From positions 19,374,932 to 19,438,931 of the forward strand of contig OZ020254.1 of assembly GCA_963971285.1 (NCBI GenBank): 64,000 bases of DNA, read 5' to 3'. The translations under genes were made by a program, and so were the position numbers. The notes beneath the pieces were generated by a model. That model was not told where the DNA came from. It did no database searches and was given only the letters and a program-made list of their open reading frames with translations. Each line of letters starts with the position of its first letter. Position 1 is the first letter of the stretch. The stretch comes from Astropecten irregularis (Eukaryota > Echinodermata > Asteroidea > Paxillosida > Astropectinidae). Shown here piece after piece: positions 24,535-35,929 of the stretch.

Positions 24535-24765
24535 ACCTAAGGCCTTTACGAAATGAGGCTTAAAGTTAGGCTTGGGATTTTTTTTTACCGCCATTTTGTG
24601 GCTTAAATGAAATGAAGGGCTTGAGAATGAGATACAATGGCGAAGCTGGAGCCTTTCTTCGGCTTCGTCATATAGGCCCAATCCCTTCATTTCGTTTTGG
24701 GTCTCAAATGACGGTAGCGAAATATGTCTCAAGCCTAGCCTGGTTTCTTAAAGGTCCCTAGTCTC
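24535..24765. mobile_element. Foldback element
   Basis: CTAAGGCCTTTACGAAATGA at the left and TTTCTTAAAGGTCCCTAG at the right pair imperfectly. Inside, GGCTTGGGATT and CATTTCGT blocks are also mirrored. Degraded MITE. Confidence 0.6.
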
Positions 24766-25378
24766 AAAATAATAGCAAAAGCCACAACTCTCTTAAACTT
24801 GCTTAATAGAACTTTATTCCAATGGGCGTAACTCAACTCCCTCGACTGCTACGTCTTGTTAAGACTCAACTGTAGAGGGCGGCCTTCATTTAAAAGCCAT
24901 GCAGCAGACGCATGGCAATTTCCTGACATAAACACAAGAAAAGACAACTTATTTCTCCATGTTTCAAGTAACAGGTAATGTATCTTGGTATAATTTGGCT
25001 AAAAGTTGATAAATTTCCCCTTGTAGAACCTTTTTGCCATGGATTAAATAAACGTATTGGTCCATAAAAACGTGAATTTGGATGGAGAGTGTCACTCTGT
25101 AATGAGCCATGTTTTGCAAGCAGACGTTCGTATTTACATACACGTACTGATGTAGGCCTTGTCTGTGTGTTGTGTGTTTGAGCTTTAGGCGTAAGAATCC
25201 ATTCATTTTACTGCGAAGTACAAGCTTTTGGTTGAATTTTTGTGCACTTCCCTGTATTACTATAGCTAGGGCATTGTTTTTTTCTGGCTTTGAATAATAA
25301 TAATAATAACAAAGTCTGCTGAACTAACGTTAGACTGTTTTGAAATTTGACCAACTCTAAAACTAAAACAAAAGACAT
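24766..25378. other. Intergenic, no gene seen
   Basis: No supported feature. Confidence 0.45.
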
Positions 25379-25500
25379 GGGGCCTGTTTGTTCAACGCAC
25401 AGGATCGCAAAATTGCGGATCCACGTCCTATGCAGGGTACGCTAAAATGGGATCCGGATCAGTAGAATCCGTGATTCTGTGCGTTAAACAAACAGGCCCT
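25379..25500. mobile_element. 122-bp foldback MITE
   Basis: GGGGCCTGTTTGTTCAACGC to GCGTTAAACAAACAGGCCCT: terminal inverted repeats of about 24 bases. The middle also folds (GGATCCAC against GGATCCGG regions). Confidence 0.85.
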
Positions 25501-26740
25501 AAGTCTCTACATGTGTGTACGTGTGTAGGCTATAGCTTAATATGGAGCCTAGGGGATTACCTAGTTCAGAAATAATTCCACTGACGGCCATGGCCAAATT
25601 TACCTAATTTTGGGATATGTGACAAGTTCAGAAGGGGGAAATCAATTTGGAGGGTTTTTATGTGTGAGAGGGGGCTCAGTGACTAGGGGAAGAGGGTGGC
25701 AAAAAAAAGGGGGCAAATAAAAAAAAAAAAACCTCTTTTCACTTCTTTCTTCTCTCCTACCTCTCCTATATCCCTTCCTCTTCTACATTATCACTCTTAT
25801 TTTCCAACTTTTTTTACCTTGATCTCACTGGGATTCGAACCCGGGCTGTGGAAGAAACAAGAATATTATTACAAATGCAATGGATTATCTGAGCACGCCA
25901 CACGAGCACTTGCTGCCATATGACGGTTAATACGTTCTATTTGAAGTTAAGGTCAAGTAAAATTGGCGGGGGAGTCCCAATATGGGATGGTTAAATCTAA
26001 GCTGCGTACCGCATTTCAATGCAGACCTTCCAAAAATGTCCATAGATTATAGGATAATGCTATTTTGAATTTCCCACACCTAATCCCTCCCTCAATTTTC
26101 CTACTGTTATGAACTTACACTAAACACACCCCCCCGACCCCGCCCCCCACCCCACCCCGCCACCTGCCAAACAATGGTCCCTCCTGGATATAAATATTCA
26201 ACAGCTCCAGTACCCATTGCCCTCTGTCATGCGCACCACACATAAGTTCACAGATAGAAAATGGCTGCCTCCGTTGTGCACTACTGCTCCGAAGTGTGAG
26301 TCCCAAATACCCCGTAAAACTCACAAGTGCCACACTGGTAGCACATCTAACCCTAACCCTAACCCTAACCCATCATGGCCGTCAGTGGAATTCTTGCCCC
26401 TAGTTGGGCTCTGATTACGTATGATGTTGTAATGTGTTGTCTGTGTAAAATCTTAGACATAAAACCACTCATTTTACGAGTATATAGCCGTTCATTAAAG
26501 TGCATCATGCGTTGAACTGCGGGTGTGCACTGAAAATGTAAGCAGATTGTGCTCTCTTGCCTTCCATAAATTACTGTGATGAGTGGATTCAGTACGTACT
26601 ATATTCAGGCCATGAAGTTCTTTGTTCAGTGGATCTTGAAGAAAGAGACTCTGGCATTCTTCGTACATTTAACATTCCAATTTTTCTGAATCTGCCCCAA
26701 ATCCAGTGCTTTTAAAGAAATGTTCCCGTCTTTATTGTTT
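25501..26740. other. Intergenic with tRNA-like, C-rich and telomere-like tracts
   Basis: GGGATTCGAACCCGGGCTGTG at 25829 is a B-box T-arm remnant. 26128-26165 is a C-rich low-complexity tract. No gene seen. Confidence 0.5.
26348..26371. repeat. Interstitial telomere-like tract (TAACCC)4
   Basis: Four exact hexamers of the animal telomere repeat. Confidence 0.9.
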
Positions 26741-26749
26741 GATGTTGCA

Positions 26750-27257
26750 GTGAGCCACAATGAGAGATCTGTTTGAAACAGCAGACCATGGGGAATTCAT
26801 CCATCGCCAGCCACAGACCTAGTGGAAGATGACCTATGGCTAATTCTACCCAGCCAGACAGAGAATGGGCTTGCTGGTTGTCCATCTGCAAAGAGTACAA
26901 CCATGTAATGTGAGCCAGTTATCAGCGTTGAACCATCCACCTACAACCCACTCAGCTACCCAGCAAGTAAACCACCAAGACAACCAGTCATCTGGCTGTC
27001 TATCAGGAGAGACAGTCTGCCGAGAAAGATGATAATCATCCATCTTGCCGTTCATCAAACCAGGTGGAGAATGATTATCCAACTAGCCAACCGGCCAGCC
27101 AGCATACCAACCAGCTGGCCATCTGATCTATCTGGGGAGACAGTCACCAGTCAACCAGGGTGTGACTTTCCAACCAGCCAACCAGCCAGATACACAGCCT
27201 GCCATCCAGCCAGCCAGCCAGCCAGCCAGTCAAGATGCCCCACTGGAATTGGGACAG
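26750..27257 (+). other. Splice-flanked CCAGCCAG cassette, left copy 1
   Basis: Ends GGGACAG|GTACATTTTT, a good donor that matches the ends of the other cassettes. The probable acceptor is TGATGTTGCAG|TG at 26750-26751. Rich in CCAACCAGCCAG units. Reading frames are interrupted. Probably one of a set of non-coding or UTR exons; function unknown. Confidence 0.5.
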
Positions 27258-27280
27258 GTACATTTTTACAAGTATTGATT

Positions 27281-27463
27281 TGTGGATCGGTTTGCGGAAA
27301 CACTATGTAATAATCGTTCGTACCTTCGAACTTCTTTATCGTTCACACTTCTTGCAATAAATTGCAAAACACCATATAGTAATTAATTGCAAGAAGTGTG
27401 AACGATATAGAGATGCGAAAGTACGAACGATTATTACATGGTGTTTCCGCAAACCGATCCACA
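27281..27463. mobile_element. Foldback MITE next to a cassette donor site
   Basis: TGTGGATCGGTTTGCGGAAA at the left is mirrored by TTTCCGCAAACCGATCCACA at the right. The repeat runs on through ATGTAATAATCGTTCGTA, giving arms of about 80 bases. It lies 23 bases past the cassette donor. A solo end of the same family lies at 36779-36828. Confidence 0.9.
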
Positions 27464-27820
27464 TACCAATTGTCACCATGCAAAGCCTCAAATCTTTCTT
27501 GAAGTATTGATTTATTATGCACTTTTCTGCCAATGCTGGATTGCCCACTTATCAATCACTAATGTAAGCTGATGGGAAGGTAGTCAACCAGCAATTGGTG
27601 AACAAAGACCAAGGACAAACATTCATCTACTTATGGTACATGTACTTCAGACTCTGGTGAGCTGTGTTTGTATATCAGGTGTTCTTTGCAAGGAATAAGG
27701 CAGTGCGAGGGTTTCCACTTTTTGCTGGCTTGGCTAGTGAATCAGACATTCACAAGCACTCATTTTTGCCAGCCCTCCAATTATCTCAACATCTAATGTG
27801 TTCATTATTTCTTATCATAG
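27464..27820. other. Between cassettes, no gene seen
   Basis: No supported feature. Confidence 0.4.
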
Positions 27821-28032
27821 GTTTGACAACCAACTTGCCGCAGCCTGATCTCAAATCATGCCAAGACCCCAGATACCAGCAAGGCAACCAGTCATCGGGC
27901 TGTCTGTCAGGAGAAGACAGTCACCAGCCACCCAGCCAGTGAGAGTGTGATTGTCCAACTAGCCAGCCTCTAAGGAAGCAGTCATCTAGCCATTCAGCCA
28001 GCCAAGAAGATGCCACACTTGGATTGGGACAG
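27821..28032 (+). other. Splice-flanked cassette, left copy 2
   Basis: Acceptor CTTATCATAG|GTTTGACAAC and donor GGGACAG|GTACG bound 212 nt. The reverse complement at 63761-63973 is 213 nt with the same boundaries and near-identical sequence. All three frames carry stops, so it is not a coding exon as it stands. Confidence 0.6.
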
Positions 28033-28185
28033 GTACGTTTTGACAAGTATTGATTCATTTCTAGTCTTGTTCATCCATGTTTCTTAAAGTTCAGCGGGTC
28101 TGATTGTGTTTCTCAAGTGAATTTGGCTAATGCAAGTAATGCTTTCAACAAGCTTGCATCTTGTGCAACTTGTGCAACATCAGTA

Positions 28186-28330
28186 GAGAGAAAAGGTTTA
28201 TTCATTGCGGTAGTTGAAACAGCGGAAGTAGTTAGTCAAAGTCACGTGATGTCGTGTTGCTGGTGGCGACGTTTCAGTTGTAAGTACTGCTAACCTTCAT
28301 CAGGCAACTGAAGACTGGTCCATGCTCCTA
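28186..28330 (-). repeat. Repeat with CCTTCATCAGG...CGTTTC core
   Basis: Shares ATGTCGTGTTGCTGG, GACGTTTC and CTTCATCAGGCAACTGAAG with the foldback at 29.47-29.84 kb, and matches 63437-63600 in reverse. Confidence 0.65.
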
Positions 28331-28690
28331 GTCTATTTTAAAGGTGACTCGGACTCAGACTCGACCTGGATGACTCGGGACTTGGACTTGAGAGATGTGA
28401 CTCAGACTCGGACTCAGATGTGATATTTTATGACTCAAATACAAGTCAGCTAACTACTATGAAGTATCAGTTTCCTGTTTCATTCAATGGGTTTTTATTG
28501 ATGAACTAACTGCATGTTATTTTATGTACATGTTAAATCTGGTAAACTGTGGATGCTGCTCTGTGACATTCACAAATCATGTGCTAAACAAACAATTGAA
28601 ATGAATTTGTATTTGTTATGGATGTTAATAGTCATATCAGTGCGTGTTAAATGGTTAACCAATCTCTCTCTATTTCTATTATTGTATTAG

Positions 28691-28775
28691 GTGATCTTGT
28701 CAAGGCATTCTACCAATGAGATGTCACCCATTCCAGTGATGTTGCCTGTCCAGTACTAGATGGAGTCATCATAAA
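28691..28775 (+). other. 85-nt exon-like block in the left arm
   Basis: ATTGTATTAG| acceptor and ATAAA|GTAAAT donor bound 85 nt. It differs at about one position from 50072-50156 in the other arm, which has the same boundaries. One frame is open for 23 codons (VILSRHSTNEMSPIPV...) before a stop. Confidence 0.5.
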
Positions 28776-28929
28776 GTAAATTGAATTATTTTATTTATTA
28801 TTGTGCATTAGACTTGTACTTCTATATGTTACCAAGAATTCATTCAGCTTTAAACATTAATGTCAGATGTCAATGTAGGTGGTAAATCTCAGCAGGATTA
28901 CTCATGAAAATGTGCAGCCATCAGGCTCC

Positions 28930-29190
28930 TCTGGTGGGATTTGAACCAGAGACCAACCAAAAACCTGTGAGAGAAAAAACCCAAAGCTACAATTCTGTGA
29001 TCAAGAATGTGTAGCATTGCTGAAGGACAATTACTTTGCTGTGAATGTGACATAAGGATTTCAACACTGATACAGTTCCTCTGGTGGGATTTGAACCAGA
29101 AAACTTTAGGTTAATGCTCTGATTACCTGAGAAACTTAAGTAAAAACTCAATCCACATTGGTGCCTCTGGTGGGATTTGAACCAGACACC
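28930..29190 (-). repeat. B-box (T-arm) repeats, left arm, three units
   Basis: CTCTGGTTCAAATCCCACCAG-type hairpins at about 28936, 29082 and 29161 carry the GGTTCAAATCC B-box consensus. At least six counterparts lie in the right arm. No complete tRNA fold surrounds them. Confidence 0.75.
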
Positions 29191-29469
29191 CTTTAACTGA
29201 AAAACTATGAAATGAACCTTACCTTATGAACCTAGCTAACCAAGTGGGCTTTGGTTTACCTCCATACATTGACATTTGACATCTAGTTTTGTTTACTTCA
29301 TTGATGTACATGTATAATTGTATAAACCATTGCAACATTGATCCATACATTTATATTTTTTGCCGGCTGTACTGAAGAAACACTCAATGCTATGACAGCT
29401 GAATGTTTGTGTTAATCATTGCTGAACAAGGAAAGGATTATTCATTGCGGTAATTACAGTTAAGGAAAA

Positions 29470-29839
29470 TGGTGATTGATGTCACGCGATGTCGTGTTGC
29501 TGGTAGCGACGTTTCGGCTGCTGGAACTGCTACATCCCCGGATTCCGGCTTCCCACCATCCGGCACCTTGACCACTGCAACGCCACAGATGGAACCACCG
29601 AAGCCACACCGAGGACACACCGAGGACACGCCCCCGACCACCCACGGAGAGAAGCATGCGACGCCCACCAGAGTGACACGTTCGACGTCCGAAGTACACT
29701 ACAGTGAGCATGAGGGACTGACCAACAGGATACAACGGACACCGCAGCATCCAGTTCTTCAGTTGCCTGATGAAGGCTAGCAGTTCCAGCAGCCGAAACG
29801 TCACTACCAGCAACACGACATCGCGTGACATCGATCACC
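29470..29839. mobile_element. Foldback element with a GCCGAAACGTC core, left arm
   Basis: GTGATTGATGTCACGCGATG at the left and CATCGCGTGACATCGATCAC at the right give arms of about 70-100 bases. Both arms include GTGTTGCTGGTAGCGACG and its complement. The GC-rich centre is unrelated between arms. Its counterpart lies at 49001-49305. Confidence 0.85.
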
Positions 29840-31974
29840 TATCACCTTATTGCTGAACAAGTTCGCTTTTGCAATTTATCTGAAAAATTTCAAATTCTTG
29901 CCTGAGATGGCCATGATATGAAGAGGAAGATAATTTGTAAATTTGGTCTTTCTTGATCCAAAACTATGTATGCATACAAACAAATACCTACAACTCTTTT
30001 TTTGTGAATCTTGTCAAATGCAGTGTAAAGTGGTCATGTGCATTGTGTGTTTCTGACAGCTAGCAAGGGTTTATGTCAAAGTTGGGATGGATTCATGATA
30101 TTTTAGCTTTTTTTTAAGTCTCCAAATTATAACACTGCCTTGGTGGCAAATCAATTTCAATTCTGTATTGTGTGTCACACCTTGTGCCCCTCTAACAAAA
30201 ACAATTTCCCCTGGGTGGGAACTGTTTATCGGATTTACTTTTCCCCTGGTTGGGGCAACTTTCCACAATGATCAGGCTTTTCCTCTGAAACATTCTAAAT
30301 GTGGCATCTGTGAATACCAAATTCTGCCATCAAATTATATCATGCTGCTGCGCCATCAATTTTTCACCCATTCCTCTTTCCTCTTTTCCTTCACAAATGG
30401 ATCCATCCCTTCTCATTGTAAAAGGTTCTAAAACTTGCATAGTGGTTCAGGATTTGATATCACATTTAGACATGTAGAAAATATCCATTTTTATTTCCCT
30501 TTCTTGCATGAATTTCTTTGAGAGCTATTTTAGAAAGCTTTTTTTCCCATTTGATCTCCATTTCTAAAACATCAATTCTAGTCATTTTTGGAATTGTTCT
30601 GAAATGTCAGCATCATTTTAATCTTCATGGACATAATACATGTAATTAAACAGTATTGAGTCCATATGTTTTCACTCACAATCCTTTCTACATATTTCGC
30701 ATAAATTTCTCATCCTCTGCACAATCTCAGACTCTTACCAGTTGTACCCCTGGGTGGGACTTGAAAACAAACCTTTTTATGGCAAAATTCTATCTCCACT
30801 TTATGTTTAAATGTGATTCACAATCCTGAACCATATCTTTTTCTAGAATCTTAAGTATTAAATTTGTAAATGTTTTAGGGTTCATTCATTTGAAGTGACA
30901 GGGGTTGTAGTTGTACGTGTCTTATGTCCAAAATTTGGGTTTGACAAAAGTTTCAAATTTATACTTTTCAAATTCTTTTTAAATTATACCAGTATTCATA
31001 TGTCATTTTTGGGGTTGAGGTCCAAATTATTTATCACATTTTTATTAAATTGGGGGTTTCATTTGTTCTTTTTAAATTCTGGAATTATTTTTTTTCACTT
31101 AATTCGGTCATTTTGTGTACATATTTATCCCATTTTTATTCAATTCGTGGGTTGAAAGTTTTTTTTCTTCTCTGTTTTTTTGTTTTTTTTGGGGGGCGGG
31201 GGTTTGGCAATTTTTTCCCCCTAAAATTCTTGTCCACACTTGATGAACAACTCCATCATTTCAAATGAATGCACTCTTAAGTTATATTTTTTTGCCTTTT
31301 TCTTAAAAATGTATTCCTTGTGTCGGTATGTGAGTTTCTCCAACAGACAGATTGATCATGCGCCGCTAACTCGGCTAAGCAACAATAACAAACTAAAAGA
31401 AAAATGCATGAATATTCATGCAGAAGCACTGGAAAAGCTGCGAATATTTGCTCGTGTTGCTCTCTAAATACCAATGTTTCCTACAAAATTGTGTGCCAAA
31501 TCTTTTGAACTGTGTGTCTTAAAATTCAAAACGTTTTTAAAACACCATGACAAAATTTTCTATAATGTTCTCTTTAAACAGTCAGGCACGAAAAAGCAAC
31601 CTTTTCATCAAGATAGTACAAAACCTTTCTTGCAGATGCACTGAAAAAAAGCATATAATTTGTGCATGTTTCACACTCAATACTATTATTTCCTACAAAT
31701 TCCTTGAACTGTGTGTATCTTAAAATTCAAAACTTTGTCAAAACATCATGACGATTGATGCAAACAAAATCTAAAATGATCTTTTCAAAACTACAAACGC
31801 CAAAAGCAATTTTTCATCAGGACAGAACAAAACCTGTCTTGTCTAAAATGTTCTTCCCATGTAGATTGACACACTGTATGTTAATGAGCTGATATCAACT
31901 CTGTTTGTTGGAGTAATTCTCATACTGTTATTTCAAACTGTTCTAATCTGTTGTTAAAGTGTTTAAATCCTGTA

Positions 31975-32630
31975 CAGATCAAATACACATAGGAAAGAAG
32001 CTCAGACGAGCATGTGAGTGCCGGTTGGTGCGTTCCTCTGCTGTCTATAGGATGTGGAGCAACTTTAATGACCCGGGTGCATTGGTTGATATGCGTCAGC
32101 TTGAGTGAAACCTGTCTTCAGTGTTGCTGGTATTCTACTCTGTAAGTGTTCTGCCTCACATGATTTGACAAGCTCATACCCAAATTCTGCTTGCGGCAAA
32201 AACTAGAAGAAAGGAATTGATTGTTGTACACTAAGATGCTGATAGCGCTTGTATGATTGGTGCGAAGGACAGAGGACCCTTTTTTCGCACAGTTTTTTTC
32301 GCACTGATACTTTTGTTATCCTAAGTTGGTACCCTTCATCTTACTGTTCCTGTGTAACCAGGTCTCTTTTTAGGCCGGTCATGATGACCAACCCTTTTGC
32401 ATAGGACATCTGCTTCTGATCTGAGGGGGCTCTTGACCTGATAGATGATGGTGACCTCTACTCAGTTGTTGATGTGATGATTAGAGAAACAGTTTTTTGG
32501 CATCGCTGGTTTACTTTGTTACAGTTCTCAGGTTTTGACCATTGGTTTCACTTGTGTAGTAGAAATTAGGGTTGTGTAGGAAGGCAAGAGGGACCACTTA
32601 AAATATTTAGCAAGCTGTAGTGCTGTGATA
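31975..32630. repeat. Most conserved block of the palindrome, left copy; outer member of a nested inverted pair
   Basis: Nearly identical to the reverse complement of 46450-47130. Part of it (31975-32225 and about 32540-32570) is also a diverged reverse complement of 35335-35610 and about 34940-34970 within the same arm. Protein-level similarity to the inner copy is visible (GILL, then SA.H, then TSS). Confidence 0.75.
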
Positions 32631-33740
32631 AAAATTATAAAAACATTTCCTTAGTGCAGTAACTGTTAAAATTAAATCTTGCTAAGAAGACCACAGTAAT
32701 TTATCCAAAGAACAGAAATAAAAATAAATCTGAAATAACCTTTAAATAACCATAGCAAGTTCCTTTCATATTAACTTCATTTCTCCCTAAAAAATACTGA
32801 CAAAGTCAGTACAATAATTGAGATTGAAAACATAGGCCCCTACAAATCTAAATAAAAACATATCAAAGAATAATCATAGTAACAATAATGGAATAATTTG
32901 GAACAAACCAATATGAGGGCATTTTCAGAAGCCCCAAAAGCTTGTATAGATATGACCTTTGATAAAAACACACAGACAATCCATGTTGAGCAGAATCCTG
33001 AAACAATGATAGGAATTGAACTTAGCAAAGGTTCATTAATTCAACCGAAATACTAGTTGTAAAAAACTTTTAGGAACAAAACCAATATTTTCTGAAGTCA
33101 TATAATTCTTGGACAAACCAATGCAGATGATTTAGCAACATATAAACAAATAACAAACAAATAATAATACAACATTCAAGTTAAAGAAAGATACATTAAC
33201 TTCAAACTAAGTATTAGTTATGAAATAATAATTCAATTCTTATAAGGCAGGCTAAAAACGAGAAAGATTTCTACCTTCAAAAAAATCACTGAACAATTTC
33301 CAGTAATATCATAAATAATCTTTAAGGACATGCATCAAGGCTGCGTGTAACCAGGGATCTTCTCAACATTTTGACTAGTATGCGACATTTTTTATCTAAA
33401 GATTAATTTATTCACGCAGATCTAGAATAAATCAGTAAATCACTTTAAAAATATGCTACCAGTACCATAGGAAACCTTGATAATCGAGACTAGAGAATGC
33501 AATAGGTTTAGGATTCCTAAACCTATGGTATAAACCATCTATCTACATTAGGAGTCAATTCACTTTAGTTCAGTTTAATCCACATAGGTCAACATATTGA
33601 CAAAGTCAGTACAGTTATTGAGATGAAAATCAGACAAGATCTAAATGAAAGTTCCAATAGGCCTGTATCAAAATGGTCGTTGACAAAAACATGCCGACGA
33701 TCCATGTTACAACAGAAACAAATAATAACTAGACAATTAA

Positions 33741-33766
33741 GTGTTCGTCCCGTGGACGAACACTAA
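33741..33766. repeat. AGTGTTCGTCC hairpin at the left secondary axis
   Basis: AGTGTTCGTCC and its complement surround a 3-base loop. It lies midway between the two members of the nested inverted pair in the left arm. The same hairpin sits at 45293-45318 in the right arm. Confidence 0.85.
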
Positions 33767-34194
33767 GCTGTTCCGATTTTGTTTCAATTGAATCATTAGG
33801 CTGATACTAGAGAATTGTCTATTTCCGTAAGCACCGATTCTACACTTAGAGTAAGCAGTGCCCTTCAGACGATGTTTTCTACACATTGTATTTCCTATTT
33901 CAATGCATATTTGCATCTGTAGCTATGGTTACAAAACCGACGTACAATGACATTTTTTCCTCAGTATCTGATGATGTCATAATGACTTCATCATTTAATA
34001 GGTAGATTATTTGTAACACAGAGAATATACACACTCTTTTCTATTGCAAAAAAAATAGAGCGCTAACAAATTAATGAACTAATTAAGTATTCAAATGACT
34101 GTCACGTGACTAAATAATAGATTAACAAACAAAAGCAGTTTTCAACACAAATTATTTACCTCATAAGCTTTCATATGATTTACCTTTTGAGCTT

Positions 34195-34559
34195 TTAAAG
34201 GTAGCATCATACTTTGGTAAGAAACTAAAACAGAAATGTTCACAGATTTACGTATTACTTTCAGGTTATGAAGACGGTGCTGGTAGAAACCTACCGTTAA
34301 AATTGTTCTCCCTGTAACGGTGTATTTATCCAGAAATTAGTAAAACAACGACCGGAAATCTTTTTGAACTTTTAAAAGAAAAAAAAGAAAAGAGAAAAGA
34401 CTTAAGAAATACTGTGGCCGTTTTTCACGATTTTCTCAAAAAGTGGGCACCGCATGGGACTGAAATTTTCACAGATAACTGTTACTGTATCTTCCTTGAT
34501 ATTTTTGCCCATGAATATGTACTTCTTTGACAAAAACCAAAGTATGAAAATACCTTTAA
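34195..34559. mobile_element. TTAA-type MITE inserted in the left palindrome arm only
   Basis: Full copy with TTAAAGGTAGCATCATACTT and AGTATGAAAATACCTTTAA ends. At the matching place in the right arm (about 44755-44770) a single TTAA remains between the same flanks, an empty site. Confidence 0.88.
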
Positions 34560-35180
34560 AATAAAGAAAAAGAAGTTGAATACAGTTTATTAAAATAAAA
34601 ATCACAACATAAAAGCTAGGGAAGCTTGATAAAGAATAATGAAAATAAAATAAAATAATAATAACAAACACTGTTCTGCCCTGGAATACGTTAGAACAGC
34701 TAAAAATGTTAGTACCAGAGTAAAGTTATTAAGATATTACCGTAGGAAATACTGGTAACATTCTTCTTCTATGGAAGAAGGGCGATAATTAATAATCACA
34801 AATAAAAATAACAAAAATAATCTCAATCTATTTAAAACCTGTTCCGCCCTGGAACACGTCGGAACAACCCAAATAAACTTTTAGCACCAGGATGGTTAAA
34901 AGAAAAGGCATTTAGGTATTAGCTTAGAAAATACTGGTAGCATTCTTCTTCTACACAAGTGAAACCAAGAAATCCATGAGGACATGATTGTTTCATTACT
35001 GCGCCTATGAATACATGTTTTTTCATGGGGTAATTTGTAATTCAGAATACATAAACTATCAAATTTGGGGGCAAAAACGTTAATCCAAAATTTGAAGTAA
35101 GCTGCATGTTGAAATTTTGTTTCTCTGGTCAGCACATCATCATCTGGGCTGAAGTTGTTATTATTTTGAAGGTCAAGGAC

Positions 35181-35513
35181 TCAATTAGTGATGGAGTGGA
35201 AGTGTCCAAATGAATCGGTCTTTATTTTTGCTTTTTTGCCACCAAAGTTCACCACAAAAATGTCTTCCAAGAACATATAGCGGCCTGGTTGCCCGAACAG
35301 GGGGTGAAGTCTGAAGTACACCCATGCAGGTCTATTAAGATTTAAGTGTACAACAATGAATCCTTTCTGAGCTTTGTTCAGGCCTTTGTTAGTCTTTTCA
35401 ATGCGCGGCATTTGCATGCCAACAAAAGCCTGCATAGGCAATGAGCTTGTTGAAATGTGTGTTGCAGAATGCCTATGGAGCAGAATACCAGACACACTAA
35501 GTCTGGTTTCAAC
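35181..35513 (-). CDS. Unrecognised reading frame in the left arm, conserved in both arms
   Basis: An open frame of 110 codons before its stop, with no clear ATG at the front (first ATG-like starts are internal), so it could be an exon. It reads GILLHRHSATHISTSS, then AFVGMQMPRIEK, then GFIVVHLNLNRPAWVYF, then LFGQPGRYMFLEDI. The right-arm counterpart (43951-44244) is open over the same stretch with only a handful of residue changes. The diverged outer sub-repeat keeps the GILL, SA.H and TSS positions. I recognise no family. It points outward from the palindrome centre. Real coding status is unproven. Confidence 0.4.
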   Translation of the reverse strand, partial: VETRLSVSGILLHRHSATHISTSSLPMQAFVGMQMPRIEKTNKGLNKAQKGFIVVHLNLNRPAWVYFRLHPLFGQPGRYMFLEDIFVVNFGGKKAKIKTDSFGHFHSITN

Positions 35514-35929
35514 TCAAGAGGGCGCTTTATCAGCCGATGTGCTTGGGTCATTAAGTTGCTTCATGTTCTGGACAGCAGAGGGCGCACCAGCCGGCACTTG
35601 CAATTAAAAAAAAAAATAATAAAAAAAATAATTGACACAATAGACAGTGATCTCTTTTTGCATTTTTATTTTGTCAATACTTAAACTACCCCCTCTATTT
35701 ACAAATAAGGGACTACATTGCAAACAGCATCTCTGAAAAATGGACAACAGTAAGAGGGCGCTATTTGAGCAGACTTTATCCTGCATCAACAGCGCCCTCT
35801 CACTATGGACCATTTACAAAGATGCTTATTGAAACAGTTCCAACAATACAAACTTCTGGCAATTTCCATGTGACCTCCATACACATTAACCTGGCACTGC
35901 ACAGAGGTCATATGTAAATTACCTAAAGG

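Noticed and set aside
29469-29838. Overlapping frames of about 100 codons on both strands
   Set aside because: They lie in a GC-rich foldback element; self-complementarity opens frames on both strands without any domain.
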